NCBI GenBank assembly: GCA_934320645.1
Contig: CAKRFP010000034.1
Span: 1-27,216 of the forward strand
Reading direction: 5' to 3'
DNA length: 27,216 nt
Source of the DNA: an uncultured Bariatricus sp.
GTDB taxonomy: Bacteria > Bacillota > Clostridia > Lachnospirales > Lachnospiraceae
Made by a program: the position numbers and the translations under genes. Each line of letters opens with the position of its first letter. Within the stretch, counting starts at the first letter, position 1. Positions 1 to 6,600 of this stretch are shown piece by piece. The notes under the pieces were generated by a model, which was not told the DNA's origin, searched no databases, and was given only the letters and a program-made list of their open reading frames with translations.

Positions 1-50
1 GCAGTACGCAGTTTATTTAAAGTTTCGATTTTCTGATTTGTATTACTCAT
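1..50 (-). CDS. Truncated 5' end of an unidentified leftward gene
   Basis: Only the first 16 codons lie in the window; the rest runs off the left edge. The reading begins MSNTNQKIETLNKLRT. The ATG is preceded at a good distance by a purine-rich ribosome site (GAGGAAAGGG), and a near-consensus promoter lies about 40 bases upstream, so a real gene start is well supported. The visible residues are too few to name a family. It is divergent from the MATE transporter to its right, an arrangement often seen for a regulator or a second transporter gene, but nothing visible decides this. Confidence 0.7.
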   Translation of the reverse strand, partial: MSNTNQKIETLNKLRT

Positions 51-88
51 TCTAGTATATCCCTTTCCTCTTTCTCCATATAACAAGA

Positions 89-117
89 ATTATACCCGTC
101 TGTCCGAAAGAAGTCAA
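89..117 (-). promoter_or_regulatory. Sigma-A-type promoter for the truncated leftward gene
   Basis: On the minus strand a -35 box TTGACT (112-117) is followed by exactly 17 bases and a perfect -10 box TATAAT (89-94). It drives the gene that leaves the window on the left. Confidence 0.8.
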
Positions 118-137
118 TTTATACTCCATTATTCCGC

Positions 138-166
138 TTGATTATCTTCGTATTTTCCTATATCAT
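138..166 (+). promoter_or_regulatory. Probable promoter of the first MATE gene
   Basis: TTGATT (138-143), a 17-base spacer and TATCAT (161-166) form a reasonable sigma-A promoter about 65 bases upstream of the MATE start codon. It lies back to back with the leftward promoter at 89-117. Confidence 0.55.
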
Positions 167-230
167 ATGTGTTTAGGGGCTGTTTTTACAATGTTTTTAC
201 TCTTTTATCAGAGCAGAAAGGAATGAGAAA

Positions 231-1619
231 ATGAATCAGGAAAATACATCTGCACCTGCAGAAAATAAAATGGGTACCATGCCCATCGGAAAACTTTTAT
301 TTAATATGTCTCTGCCTATGATGATTTCCATGCTGGTACAGGCTTTGTACAACATCGTAGACAGTATTTTCGTCGCCAAATTATCGGAAAATGCACTGAC
401 CGCCGTTTCACTTGCCTTTCCACTCCAGACACTGCTTATTGCAGTTGGAACCGGAACCGGTGTCGGCATGAATGCACTCCTTTCCAAATCACTTGGAGAG
501 AAAAATTTTAAAAAAGCAAATGCGACTGCAAGCAATGCTGCCGTTTTATATTTTTTCAGCTATCTCGTATTTTTCATTCTTGGCTTTACGATCGTCCGTC
601 CTTTTTACGCAAGCCAGATCGGAAATGCTGACCAGGAAATCATGGAACTCGGAATCGAGTACTTAAGCACCGTCATGATTTTCTCTTTCGGGCTGCTTGC
701 ACAGGTCTTCTTTGAGCGTCTTCTTACTTCAACCGGAAGAACCATCTTCAGTATGACTTCCCAGCTGACAGGGGCAATCACTAACATCATTCTTGATCCA
801 ATCCTGATCTTCGGACTTCTCGGAGCTCCGAAAATGGGTGTGACCGGAGCTGCTGTTGCAACCGTGATCGGACAATGCGTTGCCGCACTTGTCGCCGGAT
901 TTTGTAACCACCGGTACAATCATGATGTAAAACTGAAGTTTCATGGATTCAGACTCGATTTCCATATTATCGGCACCATTTATGCAGTTGGAATTCCAAC
1001 GATTATTATGCAGTCCATCGGATCGGTTATGACTTACTGCATGAACCGCATCCTGATCGAGTTTTCATCAACCGCAACTGCTGTATTCGGCGTTTACTTT
1101 AAGCTACAGAGTTTCTTCTTCATGCCGGTATTCGGTCTCAACAATGGGATTACTCCGATCATTGCCTACAATTATGGTGCCGGTCAGAGAAAACGTATGC
1201 TCAAGACGATCAAGCTCAGTATGCTGGTTGCTTTCTGCCTCACCTTCATCGGATTCCTCTGCTTTGAAGGAATCCCACAGATACTTTTGGGTCTGTTCAA
1301 TGCATCGGACGAGATGCACACCATCGGAGTTCCTGCCCTGCGAATCATCGGAATCCACTATCTGATCGCATGGTTCTGTATTGTATCAGGAACAGTATTT
1401 CAGGCTCTTGGAAAAGCATTTTTCAGCATGATCGTCTCCATTATGCGTCAGTTATTTGTACTGATCCCTGCCGCATATATCCTTGCAAAGCTTGGTGGTC
1501 TTCATGTAGTGTGGTGGTCCTTCCCGATTGCGGAGGTTATTTCACTTATGGTATCCTCCTTCTTCCTGGTACGGATCAACCGGACGATCATTTCCAGGGT
1601 TCCGGAGGGAAAGCTTTAA
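231..1619 (+). CDS. MATE family multidrug/cation antiporter
   Basis: A 462-residue polytopic membrane protein of the usual MATE length. It shows the family layout of about twelve hydrophobic helices in two related halves. The N-terminal half has the typical LYNIVDSIFVAKL helix followed by a GTGTGVGMNALLSK segment, and the Pro/Gly-rich second-half segment is GLNNGITPIIAYNYGAG. MATE proteins export drugs or metabolites across the cytoplasmic membrane in exchange for Na+ or H+; the substrate cannot be read from sequence. The ATG at 231 has an AAAGGA ribosome site. The gene stands alone, with a divergent neighbour upstream and a terminator shared with a convergent operon downstream. It is clearly a different lineage from the second MATE protein at 20736-22100. 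Confidence 0.93.
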   Translation: MNQENTSAPAENKMGTMPIGKLLFNMSLPMMISMLVQALYNIVDSIFVAKLSENALTAVSLAFPLQTLLIAVGTGTGVGMNALLSKSLGEKNFKKANATASNAAVLYFFSYLVFFILGFTIVRPFYASQIGNADQEIMELGIEYLSTVMIFSFGLLAQVFFERLLTSTGRTIFSMTSQLTGAITNIILDPILIFGLLGAPKMGVTGAAVATVIGQCVAALVAGFCNHRYNHDVKLKFHGFRLDFHIIGTIYAVGIPTIIMQSIGSVMTYCMNRILIEFSSTATAVFGVYFKLQSFFFMPVFGLNNGITPIIAYNYGAGQRKRMLKTIKLSMLVAFCLTFIGFLCFEGIPQILLGLFNASDEMHTIGVPALRIIGIHYLIAWFCIVSGTVFQALGKAFFSMIVSIMRQLFVLIPAAYILAKLGGLHVVWWSFPIAEVISLMVSSFFLVRINRTIISRVPEGKL

Positions 1620-1652
1620 TAGAACTGTGCTCGGATAGTTCCTCTGATAGCG

Positions 1653-1702
1653 AAAAAGAAGATTTTCATGAATCGGTTCTGATCCGTGAAAATCTTCTTT
1701 TT
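1653..1702. terminator. Bidirectional terminator between MATE and the 2H phosphoesterase gene
   Basis: A perfect 16-bp stem pairs 1653-1668 with 1687-1702 (AAAAAGAAGATTTTCA with its complement), flanked by A and T runs on both sides. It can end the rightward MATE transcript and the leftward three-gene operon whose last stop codon it overlaps. Confidence 0.85.
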
Positions 1703-2225
1703 ATTTTAACTTTATCTTACATAAATCCCTGTATGGATTCGTCCTCGCAAGCCCAATCTCAACCGCTTCACCTGTAAACGGTGCAAACTGGTTCTGCATC
1801 ACAACAAATGCCTCCCGCATTTCCGCCTGGTTCAGTCTTTTTCCCAGTGTTGTATGCGGGAACCAGGAAAACGGCTGGTATCTGCTCTGGATCCGTACCT
1901 CCTCCAGATATCTGATCTTTGAGAAAACAGACTCTGACAGCTTTTGCAGATATGCATTTAAAACCGGTGACAAATAAATTGTATGTGGCAGAAACATCCC
2001 TACCGAACACCAGAAAATCTGTCCTTTTTCAAATTGCTGTTCCATTGCCGTAAAGCCGGCGATTGCTTTCTCTTCTTCTGCCATATCAAATGCCGACAAG
2101 GTAATATGTGGCGGAACCTTTCCGTCAATCATCGCCAAATTACCCGTTCTTTGCGCAATCTGTTCCATATATAACTGGATCTTCTTGTTTGTCCCTTCGT
2201 CAAAATAAAGTGATATCAGGTACAT
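1701..2225 (-). CDS. 2H phosphoesterase / 2'-5' RNA ligase-like protein
   Basis: A 174-residue protein carrying the two HxT signatures of the 2H phosphoesterase superfamily: PPHITLSAF (His40, Thr42) and FPHTTLGKR (His124, Thr126). In this fold the two His and two Thr residues line a single active site that hydrolyses or forms 2',5' or 2',3'-cyclic phosphodiester bonds. Family members (LigT/ThpR, YjcG, CPDase) act on RNA ends or small nucleotides; the true substrate is unknown here. It is the last gene of a leftward operon: its ATG lies one base after the stop codon of the preceding gene, and its ribosome site (AAAAGGA) is inside that gene, so translational coupling is likely. The superfamily call is firm; the name 'RNA ligase' is only conventional. 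Confidence 0.85.
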   Translation of the reverse strand: MYLISLYFDEGTNKKIQLYMEQIAQRTGNLAMIDGKVPPHITLSAFDMAEEEKAIAGFTAMEQQFEKGQIFWCSVGMFLPHTIYLSPVLNAYLQKLSESVFSKIRYLEEVRIQSRYQPFSWFPHTTLGKRLNQAEMREAFVVMQNQFAPFTGEAVEIGLARTNPYRDLCKIKLK

Positions 2226-2226
2226 A

Positions 2227-2520
2227 CTATCCTTTTAGTCCAGCTGACTGCCGGATCATATCTTCCACTACGATATCGTAAATCTCGCCAATACTGTTAC
2301 AATATTCCAGAATCTTCCATGGCTCGTTTGTATGAAAATGAATTTTGATCAGATCTTCATCTCCTACCGCAATCAGACAGTTTCCTTCAAAATGTTCGGA
2401 TATATATTCTGCAATCTCATCTTCATCCAGATCCTCATCTCTTCTGTCAATCAAAAGCTGCGTATCATAGCGGTAAGCGAACTGATCCTCTTCTACGTCT
2501 ATACTGTGTATGTTATCCAT
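2227..2520 (-). CDS. Stand-alone domain resembling the FakA middle domain
   Basis: A 97-residue acidic protein. The stretch FAYRYDTQLLI, then GNCLIAVGDEDLIKIHFHTNEPWKILEYCNSIGEIYDIVVEDM, closely follows the middle region of FakA-type fatty-acid/dihydroxyacetone kinases (pattern YCTE..I, GDSLVVVGDDDLVKVHVHTNDP..VL, G.L..I.I.NM). A complete FakA has about 550 residues with an N-terminal DAK2 kinase domain; that domain and the C-terminal domain are absent here and there is no room for them. The protein is therefore a naturally separate small domain and is unlikely to be a kinase by itself. The start at 2520 has a strong AAGGAGGA ribosome site. It sits between an Sm-like protein gene and a 2H phosphoesterase gene. 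The resemblance is judged by eye from memory of FakA. Confidence 0.7.
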   Translation of the reverse strand: MDNIHSIDVEEDQFAYRYDTQLLIDRRDEDLDEDEIAEYISEHFEGNCLIAVGDEDLIKIHFHTNEPWKILEYCNSIGEIYDIVVEDMIRQSAGLKG

Positions 2521-2567
2521 CTATTGGTTCCTCCTTACTCAAAGTTCAAGAACAGTATAGCATATTT

Positions 2568-2873
2568 TTATTTGTTATCAAATGTAATATTTCTGACCAT
2601 ATTCCGGTTGATCAGCTGTATTCCCTTTTTCCCTGCATCCACTTTGATCCACTGGGAATCAGCTTCCATAAGTGTTCCTTTGATTGCACCTACTTCGTTA
2701 AAAAGACTTACTGTACAGCTTTTTCCCATATACTGATCTAACATTGAACCTTCCATAATCCGCTCTTCCTTTCCATTGCTTAAAATCGTAATTACATTCT
2801 GTCTCTGCTGCATGGTATGCATCATTGTCATCATATTCAGATTATTGATTGCAACCATTGTTGCAATGTCCAT
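2568..2873 (-). CDS. Small protein with Met-rich N-terminus and Sm-like C-terminal half
   Basis: A 101-residue protein with no family name I can assign. The first 30 residues are unusually rich in Met (MVAINNLNMMTMMHTM) and look like an amphipathic helix. The rest, from about residue 50, reads as short beta strands with a central Gly: MGKSCTVSLFNEVGAIKGTLMEADSQWIKVD followed by IQLINRNMVRNITF. This is the strand order of Sm/Hfq-like or similar small barrel folds, an inference from pattern only. The start has a near-perfect AGGAGGTG ribosome site. It is the first gene of the leftward operon with the FakA-middle-like and 2H genes. Confidence 0.75.
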   Translation of the reverse strand: MDIATMVAINNLNMMTMMHTMQQRQNVITILSNGKEERIMEGSMLDQYMGKSCTVSLFNEVGAIKGTLMEADSQWIKVDAGKKGIQLINRNMVRNITFDNK

Positions 2874-2926
2874 ACTGATCCACCTCCTGCCTCTTGAATC
2901 TAATATACCGGTGAAATCTTTTCTTT

Positions 2927-2955
2927 ATTCTACTTCATATTTTGGAATCCGTAAA
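2927..2955 (-). promoter_or_regulatory. Probable promoter of the Sm-like/FakA-middle/2H operon
   Basis: On the minus strand TTTACG (2950-2955), 17 bases, TAGAAT (2927-2932). It lies about 55 bases upstream of the first start codon and directly abuts the first 29-bp repeat. The -35 is only a partial match. Confidence 0.45.
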
Positions 2956-2959
2956 GATA

Positions 2960-2988
2960 ATAGTTCGTTCGATTGACGGGCGTACGCC
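2960..2988 (+). repeat. 29-bp direct repeat, copy 1
   Basis: Begins ATAGTTCGTTCGATTGACGG and ends in a perfect 10-bp palindrome GGCGTACGCC. A second copy with one mismatch starts 81 bases downstream. Both lie in the gene-free stretch between the small operon and the leuS terminator. The function is unknown. Confidence 0.8.
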
Positions 2989-3040
2989 TTGAATGATTTA
3001 CTTTTGTCGCAAATTTACGGCAGTGCACAATCTCACGAAC

Positions 3041-3069
3041 ATAGTTCGTTCGATTGACGGGCATACGCC
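3041..3069 (+). repeat. 29-bp direct repeat, copy 2
   Basis: Identical to the copy at 2960-2988 except for one base (GGCATACGCC instead of GGCGTACGCC), which breaks the perfect palindrome. Its left end forms a separate small inverted repeat with the preceding bases: ACGAAC-ATA-GTTCGT at 3035-3049. Confidence 0.8.
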
Positions 3070-3082
3070 CTATAAATAACTC

Positions 3083-3125
3083 AAGCCGAGGTCAAATTCC
3101 TGCTAGCAGGATTTGATCTCGGCTT
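3083..3125. terminator. Terminator downstream of leuS
   Basis: A long, nearly perfect hairpin about 20 bp per arm, starting AAGCCGAG and ending CTCGGCTT, with a very small loop around CTAG. It lies 17 bases after the leuS stop codon. The T-rich tail is modest on the minus strand, so termination may rest on the stem's strength. Confidence 0.75.
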
Positions 3126-3141
3126 TCCTTATTTGCACTGC

Positions 3142-5568
3142 CTATTTTTGCACAATGTTTATGATCTTCTTCGGAACGTAAATTTCTTTTACGATATTTC
3201 CTGTAAGCTTATCTGCGATTGCTTCTTTTCCGGCTGCGATTGCTTCTTCTTTGGTTGCTTCTGCTGAGATTGTGATGACAGCTCTTGTTTTTCCGTTGAT
3301 CTGTACCGGAATTTCGATTTCGTCATCTTTCATGGCTTCTGCATCGTATTTTGGCCATCCGGCATGGAATACACTGCCTGTGTTTCCGAGTTCTTCCCAG
3401 ATCTCTTCTGCCATATGTGGTGCAAACGGTGCAAGTAATACTGCGAGAGTATCCAGAGTATCTCTGTCCACTCCACCTTCTTTCTTGGCGATTGCTACCA
3501 ATGTGTTGGTGTGCTCCATGAACGCTGAAATAACCGTATTCAGGCTGAAGCTTTCCAGACGGGTTGTGATATCGTAGACCAGTTTGTGACGGATCTTGAT
3601 CATCTCTTTGGTTGGCTTGATCTCTTTGTCCTTGCTGTCCATCAGAAGGTTCCAGAGTTTCTTAAGGAAACGGTATACTCCGTCGATTCCTCTGTCATCC
3701 CACTCTGCATCCAGTTCCGGTGGTCCTACGAAAAGTTCATACATTCTCAGGGAATCGCATCCGTAATCCCTTACAAGATCATCCGGCGATACGACATTTC
3801 CTTTTGATTTACTCATCTTGATACCGTTCTTACCAGTGATCATTCCCTGATTGAACAGTTTGATGAATGGCTCATCAAAATCAATGACTCCGATATCGCA
3901 AAGGAACTTGGTATAGAATCTTGAATACAGAAGGTGCAGTACAGCATGCTCTACACCACCGATATACATATCTACCGGAAGCATTGCATCTGCTTTTTCT
4001 CTGGATACAAGTTCTTCGTTGTTGTGGTTATCTACATAACGCAGGAAGTACCATGAAGATCCTGCCCACTGTGGCATGGTGTTTGTCTCACGTTTGGCTG
4101 GTTTTCCACAAACCGGGCAGGTTGTGTTTACCCATTCATCGATTCCTGCAAGCGGAGATTCTCCGGTTCCTGTCGGCTCGTAAGATTTTACATCTGGCAG
4201 TCTCAGCGGAAGCTGGTCTTCCGGTACCGGTACAGCGCCACAATCCGGGCAGTGTACGATCGGGATCGGTTCTCCCCAGTATCTCTGACGTGAGAATACC
4301 CAGTCTCGCAGCTTGTAATTTACAGTTGCACGTCCGATTCCTCTCTCTTCGATGATATGTGGAGCTTCTTTTTTCAGGACAGCACTTTCCATACCATTCC
4401 ATTCTCCGGAATTGATCATGGTTCCAACTGCTTCTGTGTAAGCTTCTGTCATATTTTCGATTTCTTTTCCGTCTTTTGCGATGACCTGAATAATCGGAAT
4501 GTTGAATTTGGTTGCAAATTCAAAGTCACGGTCGTCATGAGCCGGTACGCACATGATCGCTCCTGTACCGTAATCAGCCAGTACATAATCCGAGAGCCAG
4601 ATCGGTACCTTTGCGCCATTCAGAGGATTGATTGCATAAGTTCCGGTAAATACACCTGTCTTTTCTTTGTCCTGCAGACGGTCTACGTTGGACTTCATAG
4701 AGGCATCGAAGATATATTTTTCTACTGCTTCTTTATTTTCCGAAGTTGCAAGCTCTGCTGCAAGTTTGTGTTCCGGAGCCAGTACCATGAAGGTTGCTCC
4801 ATGAAGCGTATCCGGTCTTGTTGTATAAACAGTGATCTTTTCGTCTCTTCCTTCAACCGGGAAGTCTACTTCCGCACCGTAAGATTTACCGATCCAGTCA
4901 GACTGCATCTTTTTAACCTTTTCCGGCCAGTCAAGCTTATCCAGGTCATTTAACAGACGGTCTGCATATTTTGTGATACGGAGCATCCACTGACGAAGGT
5001 TCTTCTTTGTAACTTCAGCGCCGCAACGTTCGCATTTTCCGCCTACAACCTCTTCGTTTGCAAGACCTGTCTTACAAGACGGGCACCAGTTGATCGGGAA
5101 TTCTTTTTCGTATGCAAGTCCTTCTTTGAACATCTTTACAAAGATCCACTGTGTCCATTTGTAGAAATCAGGATCTGTTGTATTGACTTCCATATCCCAG
5201 TCATAAAGAGCTGAGATCTCATTGATCTGACGTTTGATATTTGCAATGTTGGCTGCTGTAGATTCTGCCGGATGGGTTCCCATCTTGATCGCATAATTCT
5301 CAGCCGGAAGTCCGAATGCATCCCATCCCATCGGATGAATGATGTAATATCCCTGAAGCAGTTTATAACGGCTCCATACGTCAGAGATTACATATCCTCT
5401 CCAGTGTCCTACATGAAGTCCGTTTCCTGACGGATACGGGAACATGTCCAGACAATAATATTTCTTTTTCGGGTTGCCGTTCTCATCCACTTTTGGATTG
5501 ACCGGATTCTCAGCCCATTTTTCTTTCCATTTCTTTTCAATTGCCTTATGATTGTAAGGTACTGCCAT
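3142..5568 (-). CDS. leuS: Leucyl-tRNA synthetase
   Basis: An 808-residue class I aminoacyl-tRNA synthetase that charges tRNA-Leu in the cytoplasm. The HIGH motif is HVGH (residues 52-55) in YPSGNGLHVGHWRGY and the KMSKS motif is near residue 582 (GIKMSKSKGNVV). Between them are a zinc-type segment with CxxC pairs (WCPSCKTG and GGKCERCGAEV) and the editing domain, including the TTRPDTL segment; the C-terminal part is the anticodon-binding region. The start was placed at the Met of MAVPYNHKAI because CAGGAGGAAAG precedes it at the right distance; an in-frame upstream ATG at 5617-5619 lacks such a site and lies close to the leader's terminator. Expression is controlled by the T-box leader upstream. 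Confidence 0.98.
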   Translation of the reverse strand: MAVPYNHKAIEKKWKEKWAENPVNPKVDENGNPKKKYYCLDMFPYPSGNGLHVGHWRGYVISDVWSRYKLLQGYYIIHPMGWDAFGLPAENYAIKMGTHPAESTAANIANIKRQINEISALYDWDMEVNTTDPDFYKWTQWIFVKMFKEGLAYEKEFPINWCPSCKTGLANEEVVGGKCERCGAEVTKKNLRQWMLRITKYADRLLNDLDKLDWPEKVKKMQSDWIGKSYGAEVDFPVEGRDEKITVYTTRPDTLHGATFMVLAPEHKLAAELATSENKEAVEKYIFDASMKSNVDRLQDKEKTGVFTGTYAINPLNGAKVPIWLSDYVLADYGTGAIMCVPAHDDRDFEFATKFNIPIIQVIAKDGKEIENMTEAYTEAVGTMINSGEWNGMESAVLKKEAPHIIEERGIGRATVNYKLRDWVFSRQRYWGEPIPIVHCPDCGAVPVPEDQLPLRLPDVKSYEPTGTGESPLAGIDEWVNTTCPVCGKPAKRETNTMPQWAGSSWYFLRYVDNHNNEELVSREKADAMLPVDMYIGGVEHAVLHLLYSRFYTKFLCDIGVIDFDEPFIKLFNQGMITGKNGIKMSKSKGNVVSPDDLVRDYGCDSLRMYELFVGPPELDAEWDDRGIDGVYRFLKKLWNLLMDSKDKEIKPTKEMIKIRHKLVYDITTRLESFSLNTVISAFMEHTNTLVAIAKKEGGVDRDTLDTLAVLLAPFAPHMAEEIWEELGNTGSVFHAGWPKYDAEAMKDDEIEIPVQINGKTRAVITISAEATKEEAIAAGKEAIADKLTGNIVKEIYVPKKIINIVQK

Positions 5569-5631
5569 TTTTCTTTCCTCCTGGTATTGTTTCAGTATGA
5601 AAAAGTATGTGCCTGACATCTTTCAGATGTC

Positions 5632-5672
5632 AAAAAAAATCTCCCGCCTCTTCGGATAAATTCAAAGAGACG
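5632..5672 (-). terminator. Regulated terminator of the leuS T-box
   Basis: A 10-bp stem (CGTCTCTTTG with CGAAGAGGCG, two G-U pairs) is followed by GGAG and a run of eight T on the minus strand. It competes with the T-box antiterminator. A second small hairpin (GACATC/GATGTC) follows at 5615-5631, before the leuS ribosome site. Confidence 0.9.
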
Positions 5673-5893
5673 AAAGATTCTGTTCCGTGGTACCACTCTT
5701 CTTCATCACTTCCGGAAAATACTCCGGTGTGACGCACTTGTGATTCTATAACGGGAATTCCCGCTTCTGCCTATCTGAAAAATCTTTCAGCAGAAGAACT
5801 CAAAGGCGAGTTCAAAGATCTGATCTACTGCCTCACACCACCCGACAGCTCTCTGCATAGATTCCAATCTTTTACTGATCCTTATCTTTGTTT
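5632..5893 (-). promoter_or_regulatory. T-box leader of leuS, Leu (CUC) specifier
   Basis: On the minus strand the canonical T-box sequence AGAGTGGTACCACGGAA (about 5683-5699) is followed by a rho-independent terminator. Upstream, Stem I is recognisable: AGTA (5873-5876) of the specifier loop, the AGAGAG and GGTGGTGTGAGG elements of the distal region, then GAA followed by the codon CTC at 5808-5810. The AAGAT..ATCTA / TAGAT..ATCTT pairing places CTC in the specifier position, matching Leu. The TGGT bulge pairs with ACCA, fitting a tRNA whose discriminator base is A, as in tRNA-Leu. Known mechanism: uncharged tRNA-Leu stabilises the antiterminator and switches leuS on. Confidence 0.95.
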
Positions 5894-5910
5894 TTTCCAT
5901 ATACCTTGTT

Positions 5911-5939
5911 ATTATAAAAATAAATACAACTTCCGTCAA
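5911..5939 (-). promoter_or_regulatory. Promoter of the leuS T-box transcript
   Basis: On the minus strand TTGACG (5934-5939), exactly 17 bases, and a perfect TATAAT (5911-5916), about 20 bases before the start of Stem I. The remaining bases to 6057 are AT-rich, hold an imperfect 20-bp tandem repeat around TTCTTGATT (5942-5981), and show no clear terminator for the operon ending at 6058. Confidence 0.85.
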
Positions 5940-6057
5940 GAGATTCTTGATTGTTTTTTACGAATTCTTGATTATTTTTATTTAATCGAAAGTCCTGACC
6001 AGGCTTCCTGTCCATTAAAACCACATTCTTTTTATAATTTTCTTACAAAAAATACAT

Positions 6058-6600
6058 TTAGAACTGATTCCCATTATCTCTCAGCCATTTTCTGTATTTT
6101 TTATAATCCGGCATCCATGTCGCCACGATCTTCCAGAATGCAGCGGAATGGTTCATTTCCCGGCGGTGTGCCAGTTCATGCACTACCACATAATCCAGAA
6201 CTCCCGGCGGCATCAGCACCAGCTTCCAGTTATAATTGAGATTCCCCATGCTGCTGCAGCTTCCCCATCTGGTCTTCTGCTCCCGAATAGAAATGCGTCC
6301 GTAAGTCACGCCCATTTTCCGGGCATAGTACTCGGACCTTGCACCCAGTACCTCTCTTGCCAGATTCCGGTAGTACTTTTTTTCTGCTTCTGGCATCTCT
6401 TTCTTTTCCTGCCGCTTCTTTGCATTTTCCTTCTGAAGTGCCTCTTTCTGCCGGATCCAATTCTCTTTTTCCTGAAGAAATCGGTCAATTCGCTTTTTCT
6501 CACAGGAATACGGTGCGCGGACCGTCACCTTTCCTTCCCGGTCAACCTCGATCCCGATGCTCCTGCGGTTTGAACGGATCAGGCGGTATTCTATGTCCAA
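6058..6600 (-). CDS. YgjP-like (DUF45) zinc metal-dependent hydrolase
   Basis: A 180-residue protein with the zinc-protease-like signature VVVHELAHRREMNHS: His141, Glu142, His145 and third ligand His151. The preceding RWGSCSS segment and the C-terminal W..MPDYKKYRKWL segment are typical of the YgjP/DUF45 (WLM-related) family. A coiled, highly charged helix lies around residues 40-75. E. coli YgjP has been described as a nucleotide pyrophosphatase; whether that holds here is unknown. The start is read as TTG at 6598-6600 because a perfect GGAGGTGATC ribosome site sits just upstream; a longer frame from ATG at 6624 would place that site inside the coding region. It overlaps the recQ end by 10 bases and closes the operon. 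Confidence 0.85.
   Translation of the reverse strand: MDIEYRLIRSNRRSIGIEVDREGKVTVRAPYSCEKKRIDRFLQEKENWIRQKEALQKENAKKRQEKKEMPEAEKKYYRNLAREVLGARSEYYARKMGVTYGRISIREQKTRWGSCSSMGNLNYNWKLVLMPPGVLDYVVVHELAHRREMNHSAAFWKIVATWMPDYKKYRKWLRDNGNQF

Noticed and set aside
4136..4402. Leftward frame inside leuS in another frame (88 codons)
   Set aside because: Arg/Cys-rich out-of-frame shadow of leuS with no start signal.
5569..5619. Upstream in-frame ATG for leuS, adding 17 residues
   Set aside because: The extra residues do not resemble LeuS, the AGGAGG site serves the downstream ATG, and the upstream ATG lies close to the T-box terminator.
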